50,286 nt of DNA from Dietzia massiliensis (lineage in GTDB: Bacteria; Actinomycetota; Actinomycetes; Mycobacteriales; Mycobacteriaceae): contig NZ_JAHBAV010000023.1 of the NCBI RefSeq assembly GCF_018390595.1, positions 1-50,286 of the forward strand, read 5' to 3'. Shown here piece by piece: positions 1 through 8,221 of this stretch; position 1 is the first letter of the stretch; the number at the start of each line of letters is the position of its first letter. Both the position numbers and the translations under genes were made by a program. The notes under the pieces are model-generated. The model was not told the DNA's origin. It ran no database searches and saw only the letters and a list, made by a program, of their open reading frames with translations.

Positions 1-154
1 CTCGGCCCCGGCCCCACGAGGAAGGGTGACCCCCGCCGCGGCCAGCCGCTGGTGGGAACGCAACAAACCCACCGACAGCGCCCTGGAAAAAGCCATCCTC
101 CAGGCCCTTCACGAGCACCTCGACGAACTCCTCCAACCACCACCACCGTTCTGA
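1..154 (+). CDS. 3' end of an unidentified gene (cut by window start)
   Basis: An open frame runs from base 2 to a TGA at 152-154, giving about 50 residues. The end reads like a real protein: SRWWERNKPTDSALEKA, then a helical, leucine-rich stretch and a PPPPF terminus. Codon use fits the GC-rich genome with C/G at third positions. I do not recognise the family; a charged helix with paired tryptophans could be the tail of a DNA-binding or regulatory protein, but that is a guess. Confidence 0.45.
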   Translation, partial: SAPAPRGRVTPAAASRWWERNKPTDSALEKAILQALHEHLDELLQPPPPF

Positions 155-523
155 GGCGGGAGGGAGCCGGCGCCGTCGGCCAGGGCCGACGTGCTCTAAG
201 GCGGCAGGACTCAGGTGGCGAGCTCGCGAGTCATCCCTGGTAGTGCTCGGGCTCCTCGCGCTCTCCTCCGCGGTGCGAGTCGACCGGGGGACTCGGAGGC
301 CAGGGGTTGGGGGCGACGGAACTCCACGAAGTCGGTGATCGGGCTGTCGTGCATAGTCCCCGTCGTCCCACCCGGAGCGCGCTGGTGGAGGTCCCCCGGA
401 AAGGGCCGTGAGTGACCGACCTCACTCCACGTCGGCCACCTGCGCACTCACCGTCTATTCAGGTAACAACTTGAGGAAGGTAGATGCAACAACCGGGTTG
501 CGTCACTACGGTGGAAGGCGATT
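155..523. other. Intergenic region upstream of ectA, likely ectoine promoter
   Basis: About 370 bases without a convincing gene. Open frames here (for example minus strand 211-447, 78 codons) are arginine/proline-rich with no ribosome binding site and no recognisable motif. The last 75 bases before ectA are less GC-rich than the surroundings and contain a small inverted repeat GCAAC-N6-GTTGC near 484-499. This is the probable control region of ectABC, but I cannot assign a transcription start or an osmotic-response site. Confidence 0.4.
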
Positions 524-1036
524 ATGAACCCAGGAGAACGAGAAGTACCCCGTACCCCTGATTCGTCCGACGCGGTGTTCCGTGTGCCCACTGCGGCCGA
601 CGGAACCCGCATGTGGGAGATCGCCCGTGACAGCGGCGTCCTCGACCTCAACTCCTCCTACGCCTACGTCCTGTGGGGCGCCGAGTTCTCCGAGAGCTCG
701 GTCGTGGTGGAGGTCGAAGGTCGGGTCGTCGGCTTCGTGACCGGATTCATCCGCCCCTCCGAGCCGGACACGATCTTCGTGTGGCAGGTCGGCGTCGACG
801 CCGACCAGCGCGGTAAGGGCCTCGCGGCCCGACTGCTGCACAGCCTCATGGATCGGCTGGCCGAACGCGGCGTGGTGCGGCTGCGCACCACCATCAGCCC
901 GGACAACGAGGCGTCGCAACGGACGTTCGGCGCCGTCGCCCGCGACCGCGGTATGACGCTGTCCAGTGAGGACTACCTGAGCTCCGAGCTTCTCGGAGAG
1001 GGTCACGAGCAAGAAGACCTCTACACGATTTCCTAG
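524..1036 (+). CDS. ectA: L-2,4-diaminobutyrate acetyltransferase EctA
   Basis: Catalyses N-gamma acetylation of L-2,4-diaminobutyrate with acetyl-CoA, the second step of ectoine synthesis in the cytoplasm. The 170-aa product has the GNAT fold signature: acetyl-CoA loop QRGKGL at residues 95-100 after VGVDAD, and the EctA-typical DLNSSYAYVLW at about 41-51 and TTISPDNEAS further on. Length is normal for the family. The start ATG at 524 follows GGAAGG at a good distance. It is the first gene of ectABC, with about 68 bases between its stop and ectB. Assignment is firm from motif and context. Confidence 0.95.
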   Translation: MNPGEREVPRTPDSSDAVFRVPTAADGTRMWEIARDSGVLDLNSSYAYVLWGAEFSESSVVVEVEGRVVGFVTGFIRPSEPDTIFVWQVGVDADQRGKGLAARLLHSLMDRLAERGVVRLRTTISPDNEASQRTFGAVARDRGMTLSSEDYLSSELLGEGHEQEDLYTIS

Positions 1037-1104
1037 ACAAGGGCGCACGGGCCGCCCGGCCCGCAACCGCCGCCCGCACCTTCCTAATTGGAGTGATCAC
1101 CGCA

Positions 1105-2400
1105 ATGACCGAGCCCACCCACGACGCCAACACCAACACGGAGATCTTCGACGATCGTGAATCCGAGGTGCGCAGTTACTCGCGGAACTGGCCGGTGGTG
1201 TTCGACACCGCCAAGGGGGCGACGCTCCGGACCGTCGACGGAGACGAGTATCTCGACTTCTTCGGTGGCGCGGGTGCCCTCAACTACGGCCACAACGACG
1301 AGGACATGAAGAACGCACTGCTGGAGTACATCTCCCGCGACGGCGTCACCCACTCGCTCGACAAGTACACCGTGGCCAAGCGGGCCTTCCTGGAGACCTT
1401 CTCGGAGAAGATTCTCGAGCCGCGCGGCCTGGACTACAAGGTCATGTTCCCCGGGCCGACGGGCACCAACGCCGTCGAGTCGGCGCTGAAGCTGGCCCGT
1501 AAGGTGACCGGCCGCGAGGCCGTCATCAACTTCACCAACTCGTTCCACGGCATGACCCTCGGGTCACTCTCCGTGACGGGTAACTCGATGAAGCGCGCCG
1601 GCGCCGGCATCCCGCTCGTGCACGCCACGCCGATGCCGTACGACAACTACTTCGGCGGCGTCACCGAGGACTTCCAGTGGATGGAGCGCGTCCTCGTCGA
1701 CTCCGGCTCGGGCATGAACCGCCCGGCGGCCGTCATCGTCGAGTGCGTCCAAGGCGAGGGCGGAATCAACGCCGCGCGCGCCGAATGGCTGCGCGCGCTC
1801 AACGAGCTCTGCGTCCGACACGACATCCTGCTCATCGTCGACGACGTCCAGATGGGCTGCGGCCGCACCGGCGAGTTCTTCTCGTTCGAGTTCGCGGGCA
1901 TCAAGCCGGACATCGTCACCCTCTCCAAGTCGATCGGCGGCTACGGGCTGCCGCTGGCCGTGACGCTCTTCCGACGCGACCTCGACGAGTGGACCCCGGG
2001 CGAGCACAACGGCACGTTCCGCGGGAACAACATGGCCTTCGTCACCGCCGAGCTGGCGCTGCGCAAGTACTGGTCGGACGATCAGCTGCAGAACCGCACG
2101 CTCGAGAACGGCCGCATCCTGCGCGAGCGCTTCTCCCCGCTGGTCTACAAGTACGAGGGCAAGCTTGAGCTGCGTGGCCGCGGCATGGCCTTCGGCATCG
2201 CGTTCCTCGAGAATCCCGAGCTCGCCGAGCAGGTCATGGCGCGCTGCTTCGACAACAAGATGCTCGTCGAGACCGCCGGCCCGAGCGACGAGGTCGTCAA
2301 GTTCCTCGCCCCGCTCACGCTGACCGATGAGGAGCGCGACCGCGGTATCGAGATCTGCTACGAGGCCGTCGACCACGTCCTCGCCCAGCAGTACGCCTGA
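1105..2400 (+). CDS. ectB: Diaminobutyrate-2-oxoglutarate aminotransferase EctB
   Basis: PLP-dependent class III transaminase that makes L-2,4-diaminobutyrate from aspartate-semialdehyde, the first committed ectoine step. The 431-aa product shows GPTGTNAVESALKLARK (PLP phosphate region), IVDDVQMGCGRTG with the PLP-ring aspartate, and VTLSKSIGGYGLPLA, whose Lys (about residue 275) forms the Schiff base. A GTG lies in frame at 1093, but GGAG at 1090-1093 would overlap it. That motif is well placed for ATG 1105, so I chose the ATG. Middle gene of ectABC. Confidence 0.95.
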   Translation: MTEPTHDANTNTEIFDDRESEVRSYSRNWPVVFDTAKGATLRTVDGDEYLDFFGGAGALNYGHNDEDMKNALLEYISRDGVTHSLDKYTVAKRAFLETFSEKILEPRGLDYKVMFPGPTGTNAVESALKLARKVTGREAVINFTNSFHGMTLGSLSVTGNSMKRAGAGIPLVHATPMPYDNYFGGVTEDFQWMERVLVDSGSGMNRPAAVIVECVQGEGGINAARAEWLRALNELCVRHDILLIVDDVQMGCGRTGEFFSFEFAGIKPDIVTLSKSIGGYGLPLAVTLFRRDLDEWTPGEHNGTFRGNNMAFVTAELALRKYWSDDQLQNRTLENGRILRERFSPLVYKYEGKLELRGRGMAFGIAFLENPELAEQVMARCFDNKMLVETAGPSDEVVKFLAPLTLTDEERDRGIEICYEAVDHVLAQQYA

Positions 2401-2436
2401 GAACCAGAGACCACACCCCGGCCGAGGAGGCACCGC

Positions 2437-2859
2437 ATGATCGTTCGTACGACCGCCGAGATCACCGACACCGACCGCCATATCAAGGGCAACAACGGCA
2501 ACTGGGAGTCCAAGCGCATCGTCCTGGCCGACGACCGCGTCGGGTTCTCGTTCCACGAGACCACCATCGCCGCCGGCACGACCAACGATTTCCACTACGC
2601 CAACCACATCGAGGCCGTCTGGCTGACCCGCGGCAAGGGCACTCTGCGTGACCTCACCAATGACAAGGAGTACCCGCTCGAGGCGGGCACGATGTACCTG
2701 CTCGACGGCAACGAGAAGCACCAGGTCATCGTTGAGGAGGAGATGCAGATGCTCTGCGTCTTCAACCCGCCCGTCGTGGGCGACGAGAACCACGACGAGA
2801 ACGGCATCTACCCGCTCCTGCGCCTGCAGGACGACGGCACCGTGGTGCGCGAGAAGTAA
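2437..2859 (+). CDS. ectC: L-ectoine synthase EctC
   Basis: Cyclises N-gamma-acetyl-diaminobutyrate to the compatible solute ectoine. The 140-aa cupin-fold protein begins MIVRTTAEI and contains GNWESKRIVLADD, the FHYANHIEAVW strand, and YLLDGNEKHQVI with the metal-binding histidine, all typical of EctC. GAGGAGG lies six to eight bases before the ATG. No hydroxylase gene (ectD) or dedicated aspartokinase follows: two hairpins close the operon immediately downstream, so hydroxyectoine formation, if any, must be encoded elsewhere. Confidence 0.95.
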   Translation: MIVRTTAEITDTDRHIKGNNGNWESKRIVLADDRVGFSFHETTIAAGTTNDFHYANHIEAVWLTRGKGTLRDLTNDKEYPLEAGTMYLLDGNEKHQVIVEEEMQMLCVFNPPVVGDENHDENGIYPLLRLQDDGTVVREK

Positions 2860-2872
2860 GCCCCACGCCGCG

Positions 2873-2917
2873 CTCCCCGGCCCGTTTCGTTCAGTCCCAG
2901 CGAAACCGGCCGGGGAG
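2873..2917 (+). terminator. Hairpin terminator after ectABC
   Basis: Inverted repeat CTCCCCGGCCCGTTTCG / CGAAACCGGCCGGGGAG pairs 16 of 17 positions around an 11-base loop, starting 13 bases after the ectC stop. No long T-run follows, which is common for actinobacterial terminators. Confidence 0.75.
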
Positions 2918-2952
2918 TTGCTCGTTCCGGGGCACTAGCTGGAACGAGCAAC
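2917..2952 (+). terminator. Second tandem hairpin after ectABC
   Basis: Perfect 12-bp inverted repeat GTTGCTCGTTCC / GGAACGAGCAAC with a 12-base loop. It begins on the last base of the first hairpin. Either a back-up terminator or an operator; the position favours termination. Confidence 0.6.
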
Positions 2953-2977
2953 AGGTACTGATACCCGTCCACCAGCG

Positions 2978-3200
2978 ATCATCGGGCGGGACCGGGTGGG
3001 CTTCGAGCTCGCCGGAGACGTCGGCGGACTGTGGAACGTCGACGCGGCCGACACCCGGCACTGCGAGACCTGTTCCGCTGCGACTCCGAGGTCGTGCGCG
3101 TCGAACCGCTCGGGCCGGGGCTGACGCCGGGGAGCTCTCGACCGGTCACCCGGAGGCGCGGGCGTCGACACGGCGAGGCTGAACCAGGGCAGACTGGCCA
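2978..3200 (+). pseudogene. Possible decayed coding remnant
   Basis: This gap shows protein-like codon structure without an intact gene. One frame reads DRVGFELAGDVGGLWNVDA. A neighbouring frame then continues as LRDLFRCDSEVVRVEPLG. Together they faintly resemble an SCP2-like (sterol carrier/maleylpyruvate isomerase C-terminal) domain broken by a frameshift. There is no start signal. The resemblance is from memory and weak. Confidence 0.2.
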
Positions 3201-3201
3201 G

Positions 3202-4035
3202 GTGTCGACGATCGTGTTCCTCCACGCCCATCCCGATGACGAGACCTCGCAGACCGCCGGGATGATGACCCTGGCCGCCCGCGAGGGGCACCGGGTGGTG
3301 ACCGTGTTCGCCACCGACGGCGACCACGGGGAGCGGCCCGAGCACCTCGGCCCCGACGGTGACCTCGTCGAACACCGGCGCGGGGAGGCGCGGGCCGCGG
3401 CGGCCGTACTGGGCGTGGCCCGCATCGACTGGCTGGGCTACCGCGACTCCGGGATGACCGGCTGGGAACAGAACGGCGACCCGCTCTGCCTCCACCGCGC
3501 CGACATCGACGACGCGGCCGCCAGGGTGGCCCGGATCCTCGATCGCGAGGACGCCGACGTCCTCGTGGGGTACGACGACCACGGCAACTACGGACACCCC
3601 GATCACATTGCGGTCCACCGCATCGCCCGACGCGCGGTGGAGCTGGCCGCGCGCCGGCCGCGGCTGCTGGAGGCCACCACGAACCGTGACGCCCAGCTCG
3701 CCATGCTCGACAGTCCCGAGGCCGCCGAGTTCCTGCGCACGCTCGCGGCCGGCGGCACGGAGCTGGACCCGGACCAGCTGCGGGCGATGATCCTCACCGG
3801 CGACGACGGTCAGCCGGTGGGGATGCCGGAGTCCGAGATCGCGTGGGCGATCGACCTGCCGCAGGACGTGATCGACACCAAGCGCCGCGCGATGCAGTGC
3901 CACGCCAGCCAGACCAGCGACATCGGCACCATGTTGGCGCTGCCGCCGGAGATCTACACGGTCGCCTTCGGTACCGAGTACCTCATCGAGCCGGGCGCGC
4001 AGCAGCCGATGCGCCGCGCGTGGCCGTTCGGCTGA
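3202..4035 (+). CDS. PIG-L family deacetylase (LmbE-like zinc hydrolase)
   Basis: Predicted zinc-dependent N-deacetylase or amidase of the LmbE/PIG-L family, which includes mycothiol enzymes MshB and Mca. The 277-aa product has the N-terminal zinc motif HAHPDDE (residues 8-14) and a second metal motif YGHPDH near residue 135. RDSGMTGWE resembles the MshB segment after the sugar-binding loop. Sequence alone does not decide between MshB, Mca or another substrate, so no symbol is given. The start is GTG 3202, placing the metal motif at the usual distance from the N-terminus; an upstream in-frame ATG at 3031 would add an Arg-rich, unlikely extension. Ends 28 bases from the convergent flavin reductase gene. 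Confidence 0.85.
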   Translation: MSTIVFLHAHPDDETSQTAGMMTLAAREGHRVVTVFATDGDHGERPEHLGPDGDLVEHRRGEARAAAAVLGVARIDWLGYRDSGMTGWEQNGDPLCLHRADIDDAAARVARILDREDADVLVGYDDHGNYGHPDHIAVHRIARRAVELAARRPRLLEATTNRDAQLAMLDSPEAAEFLRTLAAGGTELDPDQLRAMILTGDDGQPVGMPESEIAWAIDLPQDVIDTKRRAMQCHASQTSDIGTMLALPPEIYTVAFGTEYLIEPGAQQPMRRAWPFG

Positions 4036-4063
4036 GCCGTCCGAGCCGCCTGCCCCGCGCAGC

Positions 4064-4573
4064 TCAGGGAGTGATCGCCCGCTCCTCGCTGGCGTGGCCC
4101 GCGTCGAGGTGGGAGCAGTCCGACAGCCGCAGGGGCGAGAAGGCTCCCCCGGAGTGACTGGAGACCACCCGCGTCGTCACGCAGACGTGGTCGCCGCCGT
4201 CGTCGAGCGTGGCGATCCGCTCGAGCACCATCCGGTTGGGGAGCTCGCGGATGAGGGGCACGCCCCCGTCGCCGGTCCCGGTCTCGAGGCCCTCGAACTT
4301 GTCCGTGTCTTCCCCCGAGCGCGTACCGAACCGCTCGGCCAGGGCGAGGTCGGAGCTGGTGAGGAAGTGCACCGCGAAGTGGGTGGCGCGCAGGCTCACC
4401 CGGTAGGTGTGGTTGGCCTTGGAGAGCCACACGCTGTAGTGCTGGCCGGAGATGCTGGACTGCGCGTGGAAACCGACCAGGCACCCGGCCCGCTCGTCCT
4501 CGGCGGCGGTGGTCACCACGATCATCGCCGTGTCGAGCGAGGCCATGAGGTCCTCGAACGCCTGGTCAGACAT
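4064..4573 (-). CDS. Flavin reductase family / FMN-binding protein
   Basis: A 169-aa protein of the flavin reductase-like split-barrel family, expected to bind FMN and reduce it with NAD(P)H or to act as an oxygenase partner. Visible features are MIVVTTAAEDERAGCLVGFHAQ at the N-terminus (substituting for the usual T..G...G.T strand), SVWLSKANHTYR and HFAVHFLTSSD. The start ATG 4573 overlaps the stop of the upstream RibD-like gene by 8 bases (ATGTCTGA), implying coupled translation. The pairing suggests that the two work in related flavin or pteridine chemistry. Precise substrate unknown. Confidence 0.8.
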   Translation of the reverse strand: MSDQAFEDLMASLDTAMIVVTTAAEDERAGCLVGFHAQSSISGQHYSVWLSKANHTYRVSLRATHFAVHFLTSSDLALAERFGTRSGEDTDKFEGLETGTGDGGVPLIRELPNRMVLERIATLDDGGDHVCVTTRVVSSHSGGAFSPLRLSDCSHLDAGHASEERAITP

Positions 4574-5330
4574 CGCTCGCGCCGCCCTGCCGGTCCATCT
4601 CGTACCGCAGGAACAGGGTGTCACCGTCGGCCATGGCCCCCTTCAGCGCGAACCGGGCGATCCCCGCTCCCGCCGGGTTCACGCACACCGGCAGCGGATC
4701 GCCGCCCATCAACGGCGAGATGGACAGGCACAGCTCGTCGAGACGGTCCGCCGCGACGAGTTCGCCGAGCCAGGTGGGCCCGCCCTCGCAGAGCACGACG
4801 CGATGCCCCAGGTCGGCCAGCGCCCGCAGCGCGGCGGCCGGCTCGACCGCGTCGCGCCCCGCGTCGACGACCGTCGCGACCTTCTCGGCCTCGGCGCGCC
4901 GGGTCGGGTCCGCGGCAGTGCACGTGATGACGTGGGTGCGGGCGTCCTCGGGGGCGTCGGCGAACAGTCGGGCGCTCCAGTCGAGGTCCAGGCTGCGGCT
5001 GATCACGGCGACCGGCGGGTTCCCCGGCTTCCCGGCGGCGACGCGCTGAGCCCGCGCCTCCTCGGACAGTCTCACCGGGCCGTAGCCCTCCCGCCGGACG
5101 GTCTCTGCGCCCACCATCACGATGTCGGCGATCTGGCGCATGCTCCGGAACAGTGCCTGGTCGGGCGCGGTGGACAGGGAGCCCACCCGGCCGTCGATCG
5201 CGGCCGTCCCGTCGACCCCGGCGACCATGTGCCCGGTCACCCAGCACTCGTGCGCGGGCCTCGACCGGTCCACCTCCAGGTACGGGGCGAGCGGGTCGGG
5301 GACCTGGGATCCTGGCTCGAGTACGTGCAT
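4566..5330 (-). CDS. RibD C-terminal domain / dihydrofolate-reductase-fold pyrimidine reductase
   Basis: A 254-aa protein of the RibD-C/DHFR-like superfamily; M. tuberculosis has a stand-alone relative (Rv2671) reported to have DHFR-like activity. Seen here are VTGHMVAGVDGTAAIDGRVG (substrate/NADPH region), DIVMVGAETVRREGYGP and VVLCEGGPTWLGELV, the classic RibD reductase motif E-G-G. It lacks the deaminase domain of bifunctional RibD. The chosen ATG at 5330 gives MHVLEPGSQ; an upstream in-frame ATG at 5372 is possible but adds non-conserved sequence. First gene of a two-gene unit with the flavin reductase. Confidence 0.82.
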   Translation of the reverse strand: MHVLEPGSQVPDPLAPYLEVDRSRPAHECWVTGHMVAGVDGTAAIDGRVGSLSTAPDQALFRSMRQIADIVMVGAETVRREGYGPVRLSEEARAQRVAAGKPGNPPVAVISRSLDLDWSARLFADAPEDARTHVITCTAADPTRRAEAEKVATVVDAGRDAVEPAAALRALADLGHRVVLCEGGPTWLGELVAADRLDELCLSISPLMGGDPLPVCVNPAGAGIARFALKGAMADGDTLFLRYEMDRQGGASDV

Positions 5331-5402
5331 GGCGGCCACTCTACGGACGTCCCACGCCGCCGCGTGGCCCACGTGGGGCAGCGGTCAGTGCATGTCGAGG
5401 GG

Positions 5403-6422
5403 TCAGGGCATGTCGAGGGCGCGGACCCAGTCGCCGTGGCCGTGCGCGGTGGCCAGGGGGCGTCCGTTGACGGCGACGACGAAGATGCCCTTGTGGCGGC
5501 GGATCGACTCCGGGACCTGCGCGGCGACGTCGGGCAGAAGGGTCACGCCCTCGACGGAGATCCAGACGCAGTCCAGCTCGGTGACCCGGCGGACGAACTC
5601 GGCGCGGGCCGGCGGCTCGAGGTAACCGAGCACGGCGGTGTGGAACACCACCGGGGTGGTGCCGGCCGGGCAGTCGGCGACGGAGTCCTCCAGTCGCTCG
5701 ATGAGGTCGCCGGCGAGGATCCGCGGGGGGTCGGCGGCCGCGATGTCCAGGGCGGCGTCCAGGCGTGGGCCTCGCTGCTCGTGTTGGCCGGGCCAGATGA
5801 GGCTGTGCAGCCAGGCGCGGGACTCCGGGTCGGCGGGGTCGATCGGCGCCAGGTCCACCCCGCCGCGGTGGGCGACCTCGGGCGACGAGCGCGGTAGGGG
5901 TACGCCGTCGCGGAGGTCGCAGTCGAGGACCGGCGGGCGGCCCGCCGCGCTGTCGGGGTCGGCGACGGGCCGCAGCTCGCGGGTGCTCCCGCCGTCGAGC
6001 GTGTACCGGTAGGCGTAGCGGTCCGGGTAGAGGCACAGTCCCGCGGAGGCCCCCATCTCCACCAGGGAGAGCGGGCCGGGTAGGAGGGAGAGGAACGGCA
6101 GCAGGACCGCGCAGCGCTTGGCCTCGTTGGTCTGGGTGGAGTGGGTGAGCGCGATCCGCTCGATCTCGGCCCAGTGGTCGTGGACGAACCTGCGGAAGGT
6201 CGCATAGTCCTCGGTCTCGGGGGCCCCGGCGTGCCGGGCGGCGGCGAAGAACAGGGCGGGCTGGCGCTTGATCCGCGGCAGCGTCCCGATGAGCTCGCTG
6301 GTCCCGGAGTCCCCGGCGATCCCGCGGGCCCACGAGAGGTACACGGGCGTGCGTCCGCGGACCTCGTACTCGGCGAAGTCGGAGTAGCGGGCGGGGACGT
6401 CGTCGACGTGCGCGGAGTCCAT
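5403..6422 (-). CDS. DUF2332 family protein
   Basis: A 339-aa actinobacterial protein of the DUF2332 family, function unknown. Typical segments are FAEYEVRGRTPVYLSWARGI near the N-terminus, VEMGASAGLCLYPDRYAY, a methyltransferase-like glycine motif, and a C-terminal PVVFHTAVLGYLEP. The glycine motif and following acidic residues suggest an SAM-binding-like fold, but this is inference. The start at ATG 6422 is where family similarity begins; the frame stays open upstream without recognisable sequence. Divergent from the glutathionyl-hydroquinone reductase gene, about 120 bases apart. Confidence 0.8.
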   Translation of the reverse strand: MDSAHVDDVPARYSDFAEYEVRGRTPVYLSWARGIAGDSGTSELIGTLPRIKRQPALFFAAARHAGAPETEDYATFRRFVHDHWAEIERIALTHSTQTNEAKRCAVLLPFLSLLPGPLSLVEMGASAGLCLYPDRYAYRYTLDGGSTRELRPVADPDSAAGRPPVLDCDLRDGVPLPRSSPEVAHRGGVDLAPIDPADPESRAWLHSLIWPGQHEQRGPRLDAALDIAAADPPRILAGDLIERLEDSVADCPAGTTPVVFHTAVLGYLEPPARAEFVRRVTELDCVWISVEGVTLLPDVAAQVPESIRRHKGIFVVAVNGRPLATAHGHGDWVRALDMP

Positions 6423-6543
6423 GTCCCCAGCGTCGCACACCGCCGCGGGACACGCCGTCGACGCCGGAACGGTGGCCTCACCCGCGGGCAGGCGGTATGA
6501 TTGGTGACGCATCAATAAACTGAGACGATCCTGGGAGCCCCTC

Positions 6544-7614
6544 ATGTCTACCGCGACCGACTTCACCCCCGCACAGAACGCCTCGACCGACGGCGAGTTC
6601 GTCCGCGACGCGACGTACATCAACGACCGCGTGGTGGCGGACGTGCCCGCGGGTTCGGATCCGGTCGGCGAGAAGATCGGCGAGATGCGGTGGCCGGTCG
6701 AGGCCGGGCGCTATCGGCTCATGGCCGCCCGCGCGTGCCCGTGGGCCAGCCGGAGCATCATCGTCCGGCGCCTGCTGGGCCTCGAGGACGCGATCTCCCT
6801 GGGGCTCGCGGGCCCCACGCACGACATCAACTCCTGGGTCTTCGACCTCGACCCGGACGAACGGGACCCCGTCACCGGCCTGCACCGCCTGCAGGAGGCC
6901 TACTTCAACCGGATCCCTGACTATCCGCGCGGTATCACGGTCCCCGCGCTGGTGGACCTGCCCACCAAGTCCGTCGTGACCAACGCGTACCAGAAGCTGA
7001 ACTTCGACTTCATCTCCGAATGGACGGCCTTCCACCGCGAGGGCGCGCCCGATCTGTACCCCGAGGAGCACCGCGACGAGATCGACGAACTCAACTCGTG
7101 GATCTACCCCACGGTGAACAACGGCGTGTACCGGTGCGGGTTCGCCGCCGACCAGGAGGCCTACGAGGAGGCCTACGACGAGCTGTGGGCGTCGCTGGAC
7201 CGCCTCGAGGAGCGCCTGACCACCCGCCGCTACCTCGTCGACGACTCCATCACCGTCGCCGACATCCGCCTGTTCACCACGCTGGTCCGCTTCGACGCGG
7301 TCTACCACGGCCATTTCAAGGCCAACCGGTCCAAGATCAGCGAGATGCCCGCGCTGTGGGGTTACCTCCGCGACCTGTTCCAGACCCCCGGCTTCGGCGA
7401 CACGTGCGACTTCCCCCAGATCAAGGCGCACTACTACAACGTGCACCGGGACGTGAACCCCACAGGCGTCATCCCCAAGGGGCCGGACCTGTCCGGCCTG
7501 CTCACCCCGCACCACCGCGAGGAGCTGGGCGGTCGCCCGTTCGGCGACGGGACCGCGCCCGGGCCGATCACCGATCCGTCCGAGAGGGTGCCGGAGGGAC
7601 ACGGCGCGGCCTGA
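6544..7614 (+). CDS. Glutathionyl-hydroquinone reductase-like (GST Xi class) protein
   Basis: A 356-aa thioredoxin-fold GST of the Xi/YqjG type, which removes thiol adducts from hydroquinones. The active-site motif ACPWA places the catalytic Cys at residue 65. A long acidic N-terminal segment and the C-terminal helical GST domain (TVADIRLFTTLVRFDAVY, NYWGYL-like ALWGYLRDL) are present. Actinobacteria of this order use mycothiol rather than glutathione, so the physiological thiol is probably mycothiol; that is inference. The ATG at 6544 follows a GGGAG-like sequence. Confidence 0.85.
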   Translation: MSTATDFTPAQNASTDGEFVRDATYINDRVVADVPAGSDPVGEKIGEMRWPVEAGRYRLMAARACPWASRSIIVRRLLGLEDAISLGLAGPTHDINSWVFDLDPDERDPVTGLHRLQEAYFNRIPDYPRGITVPALVDLPTKSVVTNAYQKLNFDFISEWTAFHREGAPDLYPEEHRDEIDELNSWIYPTVNNGVYRCGFAADQEAYEEAYDELWASLDRLEERLTTRRYLVDDSITVADIRLFTTLVRFDAVYHGHFKANRSKISEMPALWGYLRDLFQTPGFGDTCDFPQIKAHYYNVHRDVNPTGVIPKGPDLSGLLTPHHREELGGRPFGDGTAPGPITDPSERVPEGHGAA

Positions 7615-7646
7615 CGTCCCCGGGAGAGGGCCTAGACTGGTCGCCT

Positions 7647-8213
7647 GTGAACCCAGCCCCCGCCGAACTCGGTCGCTATCGTCGCGGCGCCCGGCAGTTC
7701 GTCATGTTCGGAATCGTGGGCGGCTCGGGCATGGTCGTCAACATGATCGTCACGGTCTTGATGAACAAGGCCAACGGCGGCACGGCCAACGCGCAGGAGA
7801 TCCTGTTCCCCATCGCGGGCACGGAGTTCAACTTCCGGTTCACCACGTTGGTGTGGATCGTGGCGTTCCTGGTGGCCAACTTCTACAACTTCCTGCTCAA
7901 CCGGCACTGGACGTTCGGTAAGGGACACAAGGCGCCGGCGTGGCAGGAGTTCTGGCCGTTCCTGGTGGTGGGGTCGGTGGCGGCGGCCGCGGGCATCTTC
8001 ATCAAGCTCGCGTTCACCAACCCCACCAGCCCGCTCTACCTGCCGGAGCCGTGGTGGCACGAGGAGGCCGGGATCCACTCCCGGGAGTACTGGAGTCAGC
8101 TGCTGACGATCCTCATCACGATGCCGATCAACTTCGTCGTCAACAAGCTCTGGACGTTCCGCGCGGTGCGTAACCGACACCACGCACGCTCGACCGCGAA
8201 CGCGGTGGTCTAG
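7647..8213 (+). CDS. GtrA family membrane protein
   Basis: A 188-aa protein with four hydrophobic segments and the GtrA hallmarks FVMFGIVGGSGMVVNM, VANFYNFLLNRHWTFG and the C-terminal NFVVNKLWTFRA. GtrA-family proteins help move polyprenyl-linked sugars across the membrane, for example in arabinogalactan or teichoic acid decoration. An insertion between helices 2 and 3 (around LPEPWWHEEAG) makes it longer than the minimal family member. GTG 7647 chosen as start. Eight bases separate it from the TRIC-like gene. Confidence 0.85.
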   Translation: MNPAPAELGRYRRGARQFVMFGIVGGSGMVVNMIVTVLMNKANGGTANAQEILFPIAGTEFNFRFTTLVWIVAFLVANFYNFLLNRHWTFGKGHKAPAWQEFWPFLVVGSVAAAAGIFIKLAFTNPTSPLYLPEPWWHEEAGIHSREYWSQLLTILITMPINFVVNKLWTFRAVRNRHHARSTANAVV

Positions 8214-8221
8214 GACCGACC

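Noticed and set aside
211..447. 78-codon minus-strand open frame and overlapping plus-strand frames
   Set aside because: Arg/Pro-rich composition typical of random frames in GC-rich DNA, no ribosome binding site, no recognisable family.
3031..3201. Upstream extension of the PIG-L deacetylase to ATG 3031
   Set aside because: The added 57 residues are Arg-rich and would push the zinc motif far from the N-terminus; GTG 3202 fits the family.
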